Below, one piece after another: positions 25,751 to 34,327 of a stretch of 64,000 nt of DNA. Source of the DNA: an uncultured bacterium (GTDB taxonomy: Bacteria; Cyanobacteriota; Vampirovibrionia; Gastranaerophilales; Gastranaerophilaceae); contig CAJMSH010000003.1 of assembly GCA_905216055.1 (NCBI GenBank), forward strand, positions 1 to 64,000, written 5' to 3'. The position numbers and the translations under genes were made by a program. The notes under the pieces are model-generated. The model saw only the letters and a list, made by a program, of their open reading frames with translations, had not been told where the DNA came from and made no database searches. How positions within the stretch are numbered: position 1 is the stretch's first letter; each line of letters begins with the position of its first letter.

Positions 25751-27591
25751 TCACCTATTTTAAATTCTTTACGATCGGCAAACTCTTTTTGTTTACCCTT
25801 ATTCCACTGCTGTACAGGTCTGATATAACCAACTACACGAGAATAAACTTCACAGTCCGCGCCACATTCAGGACAAGTAAAATGTTCACCTGATAAATAT
25901 CCGTGATTTGGACAAGTGCTGAATGTCGGAGAAAAAGTAAAATATGGCAAATGATAATTTGTACAAACTTTTTTAACAAGATTTTTCATTGTTTCAATAT
26001 TTTGAATTCTTTCTCCTGCATAAATGTGAACAACTGTTCCACCTGTATATTTTGTTTGCAAATCATCTTGGTGATCCAAAACTTCAAAAATATCGTCAGT
26101 ATAATTTACAGGCAACTGTGTTGAATTTGTGTAATACGGATATTTTTCGTTATCCAGTTTTGCCAATCTGTAAGATGTACCCTCTCCCGGAGTTGCCTCC
26201 AAGTTATAATTGTTTCCTGTTTCTTTTTGAAACTCTACAATTTTAGCTCTCATATAATCCATTACTTCAAGCGCAAATTGTTTTCCTCTGAAACTTCCGA
26301 TATCACTGCCCAAGAAATTTAAACAAGCCTCATTCATTCCAATTAAGCCAATTGTCGAGAAGTGATTTTTCCAATAAACTCCAAAACGAGCCTTTATATC
26401 TCTTAAATAGAATTTTGTATAAGGATACAAATTCTTATCAGTCATTTCCTCTAACAATTTACGTTTAACTTCAAGGCTTTCTTTTGCAAGCTCCATTCTG
26501 TCAGAAAGCATTTCAAAAAATTCACCTTTAGTTTTTGCAAATTCTGCAATTTTAGGAAGGTTAATTGTAACAACCCCGACAGAGCCTGTAAGCGGATTAG
26601 AGCCAAACAAACCGCCACCGCGATATTCCAATTCTCTGTTATCAATTCTTAATCGGCAACACATAGATCTTGCATCCTCAGGTGACATATCGGAATTAAT
26701 AAAATTAGAGAAATATGGAATACCATATTTGGCAGCCATTTCCCATAAGCCTTCAATATCCTTATTATCCCAGTCAAAATCCTTTGTTATGTTATAAGTC
26801 GGGATAGGGAATGTAAATACACGTCCTGAATTATCCCCTTCCATCATAACTTCAAAGAAGGCTTTATTTAAAATATCCATTTCTTTTTGAAATTCTTTAT
26901 AAGTTCTTTCCTGCAATTCTCCACCGATGATTACTGGCTGCTCGGCATAATATGAAGGAACTGTCAAATCCATTGTAATATTTGTAAATGGAGTTTGAAA
27001 ACCTACACGAGTCGGAACATTCATATTAAATACAAATTCCTGAATTGCTTGTTTTACTTGTTTATAATCCAGATTATCATAACTTATAAATGGTGCTAAA
27101 AGAGTATCAAAGTTAGAAAAAGCTTGAGCACCTGCAGCTTCCCCTTGCATAGTGTACATAAAATTAACAATCTGTCCTAAAGCAGTTCTAAAGTGTTTTG
27201 CAGGAGCACTTTCAATTTTACCTTTAACCCCTGTAAAACCTTCTGTTAATAAATCTTTTAAATCCCATCCTACGCAATATACAGAAATTATATTCAAATC
27301 ATGGATGTGGATATCTCCTCTCAAATGAGCATTTTTAATATCTTCGCTATAAACTCTGTTTAACCAATATTGTTTGCTTATTTCAGATGCAATATAGTTA
27401 TTTAACCCTTGAATTGAATAAGCCATATTGGAATTTTCATTAACCTTCCAATCAAGCTTTTTCAAATAACTCTCAACTAAATTAATGTTAGCATTTTTTA
27501 AAGAGTCATTTCCTAAAGCATTAGACATAAAAGAACGTTTAGCATCGTTCAAACTGACAACCCTGTTGTCATGCAAAATAGTATTTTTCAT
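25735..27591 (-). CDS. nrdD: Anaerobic (class III) ribonucleoside-triphosphate reductase
   Basis: The 618-residue glycyl-radical enzyme reduces ribonucleotides to deoxyribonucleotides without oxygen. The C-terminal glycyl loop RVVGYIR puts the radical Gly near residue 588. Just before it are zinc-binding Cys pairs (CPNHG near 560 and CPECGADC near 573-580). DIHIHDL near the N-terminus is conserved in this subgroup. The N-terminal ATP cone found in E. coli NrdD (712 residues) seems absent. GGGAG lies 8 nt upstream of the ATG at 27591. The 5' leader is a cobalamin riboswitch, so expression should fall when B12 is plentiful and NrdJ can work. Confidence 0.95.
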   Translation of the reverse strand: MKNTILHDNRVVSLNDAKRSFMSNALGNDSLKNANINLVESYLKKLDWKVNENSNMAYSIQGLNNYIASEISKQYWLNRVYSEDIKNAHLRGDIHIHDLNIISVYCVGWDLKDLLTEGFTGVKGKIESAPAKHFRTALGQIVNFMYTMQGEAAGAQAFSNFDTLLAPFISYDNLDYKQVKQAIQEFVFNMNVPTRVGFQTPFTNITMDLTVPSYYAEQPVIIGGELQERTYKEFQKEMDILNKAFFEVMMEGDNSGRVFTFPIPTYNITKDFDWDNKDIEGLWEMAAKYGIPYFSNFINSDMSPEDARSMCCRLRIDNRELEYRGGGLFGSNPLTGSVGVVTINLPKIAEFAKTKGEFFEMLSDRMELAKESLEVKRKLLEEMTDKNLYPYTKFYLRDIKARFGVYWKNHFSTIGLIGMNEACLNFLGSDIGSFRGKQFALEVMDYMRAKIVEFQKETGNNYNLEATPGEGTSYRLAKLDNEKYPYYTNSTQLPVNYTDDIFEVLDHQDDLQTKYTGGTVVHIYAGERIQNIETMKNLVKKVCTNYHLPYFTFSPTFSTCPNHGYLSGEHFTCPECGADCEVYSRVVGYIRPVQQWNKGKQKEFADRKEFKIGECVCK

Positions 27592-27697
27592 AAAAAAATC
27601 TCCCAGATTTCCGTGGTAACACCAACTTCAATAAGCATTCCGACTATAACGGCTGCGGTCCAGTGAGGGATTTTCACCCATGCTTTCCTTATGGAAG
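27592..27697 (-). promoter_or_regulatory. Cobalamin riboswitch in the nrdDG leader
   Basis: On the minus strand the leader reads as a cobalamin aptamer: AAGCAT closing with ATGCTT, the GGGTGAAAATCCC stem (27667-27679), and the core ACCGCAGCCGTTATAG then TCGGAATGC (about 27634-27657). After it the AAATCT-GGG-AGATTT hairpin with a T-run overlaps the ribosome binding site GGGAG. This could control either transcription or translation. Cobalamin riboswitches before B12-independent isozymes are known, for example on class I RNR in Streptomyces. Confidence 0.88.
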
Positions 27698-27704
27698 TAT
27701 TTTG

Positions 27705-27733
27705 ATTTTATAACTTTGTTTAAAATTTGTCAA
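27705..27733 (-). promoter_or_regulatory. Sigma-70-type promoter of nrdDG
   Basis: On the minus strand, TTGACA (27728-27733), a 17-nt spacer and TAAAAT (27705-27710) form a near-consensus promoter. Transcription should start about 27698, just before the riboswitch. Confidence 0.8.
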
Positions 27734-27750
27734 CAAATCACAAGATTTAT

Positions 27751-27779
27751 TTGACAGGGAATTTTTCTTATTCTACGAT
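27751..27779 (+). promoter_or_regulatory. Sigma-70-type promoter of the riboswitch-controlled unknown cassette
   Basis: TTGACA (27751-27756), 17 nt, then TACGAT (27774-27779) on the plus strand. Its -35 lies only 17 bp from the -35 of the divergent nrdDG promoter, so the two are back to back and may share DNA-binding factors. Confidence 0.8.
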
Positions 27780-27785
27780 TTTACA

Positions 27786-27930
27786 TAGAGGAAATGGAGT
27801 GAATATCTCCAGCTGTGCCGCAACCGTAAAAGCCGGAACACTCAGAAAAACTTATTTACTGCGAGCATCAGTAAGTAAGATATATTTTTCAAAAGTGTCC
27901 TCTAACGTTTACAAAAACATGAGGATTTTT
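27786..27930 (+). promoter_or_regulatory. Second cobalamin riboswitch with SD-masking/terminator-like hairpin
   Basis: The aptamer core shows GGAAATGGAGTGAATATC with CTCC (stem 27796-27810), the box GCTGTGCCGCAACCGTAA (27812-27829), and GCCGGAACAC. An 11-bp perfect hairpin follows (27851-27861 with 27869-27879, loop CGAGCAT), positioned like P13/L13. TCCTC (27898-27902) can pair either with GAGGA at 27788-27792 or with the Shine-Dalgarno GAGGA at 27921-27925. The latter hairpin is followed by T6. This is a plausible on/off switch for the TTG-initiated gene at 27933. Confidence 0.8.
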
Positions 27931-27932
27931 TA

Positions 27933-28640
27933 TTGTCACTAGGAGCCGTACAAACAAATAGCGCAAGAGTTGGGACTTGTCCACACGGACTGCCGCTTGG
28001 GGCATGCCCGATATGCAACGGTATGGGTGGCGGAGGCGGAATGAAAAAGGCAGATTTTTCCGCCAAACCAGGTGAAATGAGCTGGAATGAATGTGCAGCA
28101 ATAGGTGCATTTTTAAAAGCTCAACAGAATGCAAAACAGCAACGTGCAGAAGATGCTCAAAAATTTGCTCAAAATGTTCAAGCCTTTCAAAATGCTTTAA
28201 TAAGTTCTAGCCAAAGACTTGCAAACATAGCACAATTCTTCACTCAAAACACACCAAAAATAATTGCAAAACCGATCAACTTTGTATTAAATACGGTTCT
28301 TGGCGGAATTGCAAGGACAATAGCAAATCTTCCGACAACTATCTCAAATACAATTCAAACAATTCAACAAAAATTGGCGGATATATCTGACAAATTAACA
28401 GCAATGGTCGGAGAATTAAAAGCCTCTATCGAAAAGAAAATCTCAGAAGCTTTTAAGGATTTGAAAAAGAAAGTAAAATCGCTATTTTCAATATTCCAAC
28501 CAACAGACACAGACAATAACGACAAACAAATTGATGAAACTAAAAAAGCTTTTGAATTAAGAACATTTATACACGATTTATACAAAAAGCTTACTCAAGA
28601 CGAAAAGGATTTAGACGAAAATGACAATCAGTCCGCTTAG
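27933..28640 (+). CDS. Cobalamin-riboswitch-controlled unknown protein with CxH...CxxC motif
   Basis: Family not recognised. The 235-residue product starts with TTG, 7 nt after GAGGA. Near the N-terminus are C16, H18, C25 and C28 (CPHG...GACPIC), a likely metal-binding knuckle, followed by a Gly-rich stretch. The rest is helical: an amphipathic region (about 80-150) and a Lys-rich coiled coil (about 150-185). There is no clear signal peptide. It overlaps the next gene by 20 nt. With the two genes downstream it forms a cassette behind a cobalamin riboswitch, so a role in corrinoid handling or in replacing a B12-dependent function is possible but unproven. Confidence 0.8.
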   Translation: MSLGAVQTNSARVGTCPHGLPLGACPICNGMGGGGGMKKADFSAKPGEMSWNECAAIGAFLKAQQNAKQQRAEDAQKFAQNVQAFQNALISSSQRLANIAQFFTQNTPKIIAKPINFVLNTVLGGIARTIANLPTTISNTIQTIQQKLADISDKLTAMVGELKASIEKKISEAFKDLKKKVKSLFSIFQPTDTDNNDKQIDETKKAFELRTFIHDLYKKLTQDEKDLDENDNQSA

Positions 28641-30105
28641 AGACGGTGAAACTTTAAGACAGCAAAAGAATTTAACAACAACACAAAAACGTGCAAATAC
28701 CGAAACTAAAGAAGGTGTTCTTGTAAATAATTTTATAAAACCGGATTCTTCCATAAACTTGGAAGACACCTGCGACACTCTAGTAATTTCTAAAAATACC
28801 AAAATGCCTCAAAAATTATATGAATACAGCAACTCACCTGAAAAAAGCATAGTTCCGATAAGTGCAATCGCAACAGGAGTTATGGGGGCAATTGCACTAC
28901 TTTCGGCATTTGTAAGACGTAATACTAAGATTAATCTTAAAATTTCAAATGAAAAAAGACTTCCTGCAACAACAAGGAATGTTGCAATAAACGAAGAAAC
29001 TCATCAAGCTTTATATCAAATGATACAAAGTCCTACAAGAAAAACAATTCTTGCCGGAGTAGGAGTTTTAACCCTCAGCGCAATGGCATTTATGGGCAAA
29101 ACTTTCTTTGACGGATTTAAAGATGTCTGGGTAAAAAAACGTGAAGCAGATATTCAAAAAAATATGCAAGAACAACTTATAGATATTGAAACTCAATCGT
29201 TTGCGGGGAAAATCCAAATAACAAGAAGTATGCTTTCTGAAAAAGCTCAAGAATTCAGTAAATATCTATCTGATGACAGAGAAAAAATATTACCGAATTT
29301 TGGAAAGCACATGAATTTTACAGGCACAAACTTTCCAACAACAGATAAAAACAAAAAAAATAACACTCTTAACTACTTCTTGCTCGGTGCAGGAACAGTT
29401 GCCGCAATCGTAGGACTAGGCTATATATCGCTCAAAAACCTTAGCAAAAGTAAAAGATTGCTAGAAAATTATGTAGAAAATAAAAAAGATCTTATAAAAA
29501 ATATAGTAAATAATTCGACAAGCAAAACAAAAGATAATGATAAAAAACTTTTAGAAGCATATTTCCAATCAATAGATGCAAATGAAGATACAATTAACAG
29601 CTACTTGAAAAATCTTAACTGGGATAAAAATGAAGTGAATGAATTTGCTCAAAAATTAATTAAAAAAGCAAAAACATCAACAACAAAAGTAAATGAAACA
29701 ATAGGCGGAGACGGCACTCCAAAACCAACCTTCTATTCACACGTTGATGATTACAGAGCATTTTTCTACAACTGGCTTTTAGATACCGATAACACACAAT
29801 TCAAGCAATTATTCTTTGGGATAACTGGTATAACAGCAATAAGCTATGGCGGAAAGCTCACAGGAGATGCCATTAAAGAAGTTCAGGTAAAAAAACTTAA
29901 CGCTCAAACCGAAGTAGATTTGCAAAATCGCTTAGTATCAACGGAATTAAGAAACTTTAAATCAAAAAAAGAAGCAGCAATTCAACCGCTTGTTAATGAA
30001 TTTTATAAACAAGCAAGAAATAACAAACCAAAAGAAGAATTAAAAGTTATTGCAGATAATATATTATTCGAAATCAAGAACGGTCCTCCGTTTGTATATT
30101 CATAG
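28621..30105 (+). CDS. Multi-pass membrane protein of unknown function (B12-riboswitch cassette)
   Basis: The 494-residue protein is not recognised. Hydrophobic segments at about residues 77-97, 142-163, 250-271 and 396-415 look like four membrane helices separated by long charged, helical cytoplasmic or periplasmic regions (about 170-245 and 275-390). It has no catalytic motif I can name. The ATG lies inside the 3' end of the previous gene with AAGGA about 12 nt upstream, so translation is coupled. Repeated spacing of paired helices suggests an internal duplication (TM1-TM2 and TM3-TM4, each followed by a QxxLxxxE-type coiled stretch). Confidence 0.78.
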   Translation: MTISPLRDGETLRQQKNLTTTQKRANTETKEGVLVNNFIKPDSSINLEDTCDTLVISKNTKMPQKLYEYSNSPEKSIVPISAIATGVMGAIALLSAFVRRNTKINLKISNEKRLPATTRNVAINEETHQALYQMIQSPTRKTILAGVGVLTLSAMAFMGKTFFDGFKDVWVKKREADIQKNMQEQLIDIETQSFAGKIQITRSMLSEKAQEFSKYLSDDREKILPNFGKHMNFTGTNFPTTDKNKKNNTLNYFLLGAGTVAAIVGLGYISLKNLSKSKRLLENYVENKKDLIKNIVNNSTSKTKDNDKKLLEAYFQSIDANEDTINSYLKNLNWDKNEVNEFAQKLIKKAKTSTTKVNETIGGDGTPKPTFYSHVDDYRAFFYNWLLDTDNTQFKQLFFGITGITAISYGGKLTGDAIKEVQVKKLNAQTEVDLQNRLVSTELRNFKSKKEAAIQPLVNEFYKQARNNKPKEELKVIADNILFEIKNGPPFVYS

Positions 30106-30114
30106 GAGGCTAAA

Positions 30115-30600
30115 ATGTATAATTATACAACGATACCGCCAATAACATATAATAATATATATCAATATCAACCTTGCCAACTACCTTCGGGCAACAGAAA
30201 TTTTACAATAGTTGATAAGAATAAGGTTGACTGCTTTGTATCTCAAAAAGAAGCAGCCCTTCCTTACCTTGCCAATATCCTATCTCACTCAAATGATGAA
30301 ACTCAAATTGTAGAAACACTCCATATAGTAAATGCAATGCTTGATAACGGAGTCAAAGGGATTGATAAAATGTATCCGATATTATCAAGATTTAATAATA
30401 CAAAATCCCCCAATATACAAACTTACCTTGCAGGAATTTACAGAAAAACCCAAGTTCCTGACGCATTTGGTCCGCTTGTAAAAATGTTAATTCAAAATTC
30501 TTTACATCCTCAAGCTTCAAATTTCGATCCTAATGAAGAGATTGGAGGAGCAATCCTATCTTATATTTCACCCCGTTTTAGAAATCAGCCTCAGAAATAA
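30115..30600 (+). CDS. Small HEAT-like repeat protein (B12-riboswitch cassette)
   Basis: The 161-residue product has helical hairpins resembling HEAT/ARM repeats, with ALPYLANIL, IVETLHIVNAML and KMYPILSRF segments spaced by about 30-35 residues. The N-terminus is Tyr/Pro/Asn-rich. There is no signal peptide. AGGAGG lies 6 nt before the ATG, and the gene is 9 nt downstream of the membrane protein, so it is the third gene of the operon. It may act as an interaction partner of the membrane protein. Function is unknown. Confidence 0.75.
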   Translation: MYNYTTIPPITYNNIYQYQPCQLPSGNRNFTIVDKNKVDCFVSQKEAALPYLANILSHSNDETQIVETLHIVNAMLDNGVKGIDKMYPILSRFNNTKSPNIQTYLAGIYRKTQVPDAFGPLVKMLIQNSLHPQASNFDPNEEIGGAILSYISPRFRNQPQK

Positions 30601-30636
30601 CATGTTACAAAAACTTAACATGATTTCCAACATGAT

Positions 30637-30664
30637 TAAAGTTTTAAAACTCATGTGTCGATAA
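30637..30664 (+). promoter_or_regulatory. Sigma-28-like promoter of the 30.7-kb MGMAASQAR gene
   Basis: TAAAGTTT (30637-30644), 11 nt, then TGTCGATAA (30656-30664). The first half is the exact FliA -35 consensus, and GTCGATAA differs by one base from GCCGATAA. TGTTACAAAA lies further upstream at 30603-30612, as it does near the other family promoters. Confidence 0.65.
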
Positions 30665-30708
30665 CATGAATACTAGAACTAAGTAAAACGAAAGGAAGAT
30701 CGACAGCA

Positions 30709-31857
30709 ATGGGAATGGCAGCATCACAAGCTAGATTTCTTGGACTGACAGCCAGAAAAACCAATGTTGAATTTGAAGGTCAACAGATTAACCAACAAAG
30801 AACAACATTGTCTAACCAGTCTGCTAACTACTACAACGATTTGTTGGGTATGTCAGTACCGGTTCCGCCGTCTGTCGATGATTACACTAAAACAGTGTAT
30901 ACTTTCGAAGATGGAGCTTTAACAAACCAAATCACAGCGATGATTGCACAAAATGACGGAACTTATACAGTCAGCTATTTAAGACAATGGACAGATGATT
31001 TTTCAGTTGTCGGTGCATCTACAAGTATTGTTAACGCTGATGAAAACAGATCTACATTCAAAGTAGGCGCAACTACTCTTAGAAATATGAGTGATGCAAT
31101 TACTTATGATGTTGACGGAACAACAGCTTATTATAATTCAAAAGATAAAAAATATTATGCAAACCCTGATTTTACAGGAACAGCACTTGATACAGAAGGC
31201 AAAACAATCGCTATTAACAGTGATGATGAATACTTAAAAACCTTGTCCGCAGATCAAGTTGCACAACTTCAAAAAGAAGAAGATGAATATATTGAATTAC
31301 TAAATCAAAAATATGGTGCAAGTGACTACCTTGTAAGATATGTAAAAGATACAACAACAGGAGAATACAACCCATATTTCTATAAATTAACAGATTTGCA
31401 AAACGCAAACTATGATGACAATGGTAATTCTCAATCAAACATTAACTGTTACACAATCGGTAGTGAAACAAAAACAGAAGAAGTAAAAGCTTCTCAAGGT
31501 TGCAAAATCGAAAAAGACAGTTCAGGACGTTATATCAACATAACAATTCCACAATATGACGATGACGGAACACCGATTGCAGACACAGGAGTAACTTATT
31601 CATTAACAACATCAACAACAACAGATCAAGGTGCCTATGAAGATGCTATGAACCAATATGAATTTGAAAAATATGAATATGATCAAGCAATTCAAGACAT
31701 CAACTCTAAAATAGAAATTATCCAATCACAAGATAAAAACCTTGAATTGAGATTGAAACAACTCGATACAGAACAAGATGCAATATCAACAGAAATGGAT
31801 GCAGTTCAAAAAGTTATCGAAAAAAACACAGAAACTACATTCAAAACATTCGGATAA
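30709..31857 (+). CDS. MGMAASQAR-family secreted/filament-like protein (short form)
   Basis: The 382-residue family member starts MGMAASQARFLGLTARK and ends with a coiled coil of the pattern LELRLKQLDTEQDAISTEMDAVQKVIEKNTETTFKTFG-like sequence. The N-terminal helix, a central Asp/Thr/Tyr-rich region (about 60-300), and the C-terminal coiled coil (about 320-382) follow the same plan as its relatives. AAAGGAAGATCG about 8-18 nt before the ATG is shared with the gene at 22315. A terminator follows at 31960. There is no classical signal peptide. Function is unknown; see the findings on filament-like architecture. Confidence 0.8.
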   Translation: MGMAASQARFLGLTARKTNVEFEGQQINQQRTTLSNQSANYYNDLLGMSVPVPPSVDDYTKTVYTFEDGALTNQITAMIAQNDGTYTVSYLRQWTDDFSVVGASTSIVNADENRSTFKVGATTLRNMSDAITYDVDGTTAYYNSKDKKYYANPDFTGTALDTEGKTIAINSDDEYLKTLSADQVAQLQKEEDEYIELLNQKYGASDYLVRYVKDTTTGEYNPYFYKLTDLQNANYDDNGNSQSNINCYTIGSETKTEEVKASQGCKIEKDSSGRYINITIPQYDDDGTPIADTGVTYSLTTSTTTDQGAYEDAMNQYEFEKYEYDQAIQDINSKIEIIQSQDKNLELRLKQLDTEQDAISTEMDAVQKVIEKNTETTFKTFG

Positions 31858-31959
31858 TTAAAACTAATAAAACAAAACAAAAAAAGACAAAAATACCAAA
31901 CTAAAAGATAAAATCTTATAAAAAAAATTTTTCCTTTCCCTTTTTCCTATTGATTTTCC

Positions 31960-31990
31960 AACGACAAGCACAAAGTTTGTCGTTTTTCTT
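31960..31990 (+). terminator. Intrinsic terminator
   Basis: An 8-bp stem, AACGACAA (31960-31967) with TTGTCGTT (31977-31984), is followed by TTTCTTT. It ends the MGMAASQAR transcript. Confidence 0.8.
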
Positions 31991-32024
31991 TATTCTGAGA
32001 TAATTTTATGTTAATATAAGTTAT

Positions 32025-32879
32025 ATGAATTTTAGCAATGAATATTCAAAAATCTTGGGGCTTGTCGAAGAAGAAATAAATAAAGTTTCAGACGGTTTAA
32101 CTCTTGGAATAAACATTCAAGAGCCTCTGAAATCAAAACTTTTCGATATCTTAAACGCACCCTCAAAACACATAAGACCGCTTTTGACTTTTTTATATTT
32201 AAAAGCCTCAAATATTGAAATTGACGAGCGACAAATTCACCTTCAAACAGCAATAGAACTTGTTCATAATGCATCACTAATTCACGATGACGTTATTGAC
32301 GAAAGCTTGGAAAGACGAAATACAAAAACAATAAATAATGAATTTGACAACAAATTTGCAGTAATAACAGGCGATTATTTAATATCAGTAGCTTTAAAAA
32401 GCATAACAAAATTTAACTCAATTCCGCTTATAGAAATGTTTTCCGACACACTCGATGCTATGACGAACGGAGAAATTAATCAACGTCTAAACAAATTTAA
32501 AATTCCGACAATAGAAGAATATCTAAAAAAAACAGAACAAAAAACCGCGAAACTATTCGAAACAGCGCTATGTGGCAGTCTGCTAATTGCAAAATCAGAT
32601 AAAAATGGGAAAGAATTTGCCAGAAACTTTGGTATAGCTTTTCAAATAAGAGATGATATCATTAATTTGAAAACAACTAAATCAGATATTAAAGAAGGAA
32701 TATACAATGCACCGATAATTTTTGCAGGTGACATAAGAAATTATGAAAATGGGATTGAAAAAGCCCGTATTTTGTTAAATAATTACATTGATAAAGCATT
32801 ACAAGAAATAAATGATTTAGAGAATAATAAATATAAAACAGCATTGAAAGAGCTTTTAGGACTTATAGCAAATGAATAA
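32025..32879 (+). CDS. Polyprenyl diphosphate synthase
   Basis: The 284-residue trans-isoprenyl diphosphate synthase condenses isopentenyl diphosphate with an allylic diphosphate. The first Asp-rich motif is HDDVIDES (DDxxD, near residue 86). The second is DDIIN, a variant with the last Asp replaced, and RDD before it is kept. LIHDD and the motif region QLxTAxELxH are typical. Product length (farnesyl, geranylgeranyl or longer) cannot be told. There is no Shine-Dalgarno. A TGTTAATAT box ends 7 nt before the ATG, suggesting a leaderless mRNA. It overlaps lepB by 8 nt. Confidence 0.88.
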   Translation: MNFSNEYSKILGLVEEEINKVSDGLTLGINIQEPLKSKLFDILNAPSKHIRPLLTFLYLKASNIEIDERQIHLQTAIELVHNASLIHDDVIDESLERRNTKTINNEFDNKFAVITGDYLISVALKSITKFNSIPLIEMFSDTLDAMTNGEINQRLNKFKIPTIEEYLKKTEQKTAKLFETALCGSLLIAKSDKNGKEFARNFGIAFQIRDDIINLKTTKSDIKEGIYNAPIIFAGDIRNYENGIEKARILLNNYIDKALQEINDLENNKYKTALKELLGLIANE

Positions 32880-33519
32880 AATTAAAGAATTAATAAATAA
32901 GATAAAAGAGAATTACCTGAAAATTAACCCTTCAGTACGCGAAATAATCGAAACCGTAGTTTTTGTAGTCGTAATGGTAATTATAATAAGATTTTTTATA
33001 GGAGAAATTCGATGGATTCCTTCAGCTTCAATGCGTCCAACCTTAATTGAAGGCGACAGAATTGTAGTTGAAAGATTTTCAAGATTTTACACAACCCCAA
33101 AACGCGGAGACATTATGGTATTTTACCCGCCTTTTGAACAGTTAAAAAATACTCCTTGGAAAGTCTTTTCACGTCTTACAGGCTTTTTCTGCAAAGATGT
33201 AGCATATATAAAACGTGTAATCGGAATGCCGGGTGATAAATTTGAAATAAAAACTGATAAAAACGGCAAAAGTACGGTTTACATAAATGACAAACCTTTA
33301 AATGAACCATACATAAGCAGTCAATATTACGATAAACCATGCACTCAAGATATGATTTGCGGACCTATTGTAATACCTGAACATGAATATCTTATGATGG
33401 GCGATAACAGAGGTAACTCATTTGACGGCAGATGGTGGGGATTTTTACCTGAAGACAGATTTATCGGCAGAGCCGTAGTCCTTTTCTGGCCCTTCAACAG
33501 AGTCAAAATATTTAAGTAA
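32872..33519 (+). CDS. lepB: Signal peptidase I
   Basis: The 215-residue inner-membrane protease removes signal peptides after export. One N-terminal membrane helix (about residues 22-42) precedes box B, IPSASMRPTL, which holds the catalytic Ser. YIKRVIGMPGD holds the catalytic Lys. GDNRGNSFDGR is box E. Its start lies within the end of the prenyl synthase gene, so they are co-expressed. It probably serves the many signal-peptide proteins in this genome. Confidence 0.95.
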   Translation: MNKIKELINKIKENYLKINPSVREIIETVVFVVVMVIIIRFFIGEIRWIPSASMRPTLIEGDRIVVERFSRFYTTPKRGDIMVFYPPFEQLKNTPWKVFSRLTGFFCKDVAYIKRVIGMPGDKFEIKTDKNGKSTVYINDKPLNEPYISSQYYDKPCTQDMICGPIVIPEHEYLMMGDNRGNSFDGRWWGFLPEDRFIGRAVVLFWPFNRVKIFK

Positions 33520-33543
33520 AATCTAAAACTTATATACAAAAAA

Positions 33544-33930
33544 TTACATCAACATGTGATAATATTTCATGTAATCAGCCATAATCTGAGAACTTGTAGC
33601 ATTAGCAACAGTTGCTTTTAACTCTTGATTTCTATCAGTTTCAGAAGATTTTTGAACTTTTTCTGTCTCTTTGTTATCAGGTGCATTTTGCTGAATTTTC
33701 TCCTGTTCCTGAACTTGAGCCGCATACTCCTCAACTGCAGCTTGAATTTCTTGCATTCTTGCTTTATCACCGGCATAAGAACCTGTAGATTCAATACCAT
33801 TATCCTGAAACTCCTGCAAAATCTGCGCCCATTCATTATAATTAGTAATAGATGTACCTTGAGCTTGAGCCGCAGCTTGAGCTTTTCTTAATTCGTCTTC
33901 AGATTCTATACCGTCAACCCTTATTGCCAT
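33544..33930 (-). CDS. Small Gln/Glu-rich helical protein of unknown function
   Basis: The 128-residue, acidic, Ala/Gln/Glu-rich product is helical and low-complexity. It begins MAIRVDGIESEDELRKAQ. The frame extends 8 codons further, but AAGGAGA 7 nt before the ATG at 33930 fixes the start. There is no signal peptide or membrane helix. It resembles no family I know. Its N-terminal sequence and the coiled-coil style are in keeping with the small non-enzymatic proteins common in this lineage. It is convergent with lepB, whose end is 24 nt away, with no evident terminator. Confidence 0.75.
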   Translation of the reverse strand: MAIRVDGIESEDELRKAQAAAQAQGTSITNYNEWAQILQEFQDNGIESTGSYAGDKARMQEIQAAVEEYAAQVQEQEKIQQNAPDNKETEKVQKSSETDRNQELKATVANATSSQIMADYMKYYHMLM

Positions 33931-34327
33931 AGCACATCTCCTTAATATATACAATTCTCTCTATATATATTAAGTATATTATTCCCAGCTAATTTCAGAA
34001 AATCATTTATTTGTAAAAAAAGTTAACAATTAATTATTTTAAACATAAAATTCAGCGTATTTACCTAAAATTGTTTAATTAAAAATTAAAATCATTAAAA
34101 ATATTAAGAAAAATTTACAAAACTGTGAAAAGTTGCTTAAATAAACATTTTCTAAGATTCAAGTAAATATTGTTAGTGTGCCATTATTAGAAAAACAATA
34201 ATATTTTTTCTAATATTATTGTGGTAAAAACATGTTCAAACCCCTTGCAATCAAATATTTTACAAGTATGATTATAGTAACGCCTTAGAATAGGTGTATA
34301 ATGTACAGCCGAATTTGAAAGGACAAT
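33931..34327. other. AT-rich intergenic region with hairpin and infA promoter
   Basis: The 400-nt stretch has no gene. A 10-bp AT-rich hairpin, CAATAATATT (34196-34205) with AATATTATTG (34212-34221), lacks a clear T-tract. A TATAAT box at 34297-34302 ends about 25 nt before infA and is the likely -10 of the ribosomal-protein operon; no good -35 was seen. Confidence 0.55.

Noticed and set aside
34196..34221. Terminator at the AT hairpin before infA
   Set aside because: The hairpin has no T-run and no gene ends just upstream on the plus strand, so it is left as an unexplained hairpin.
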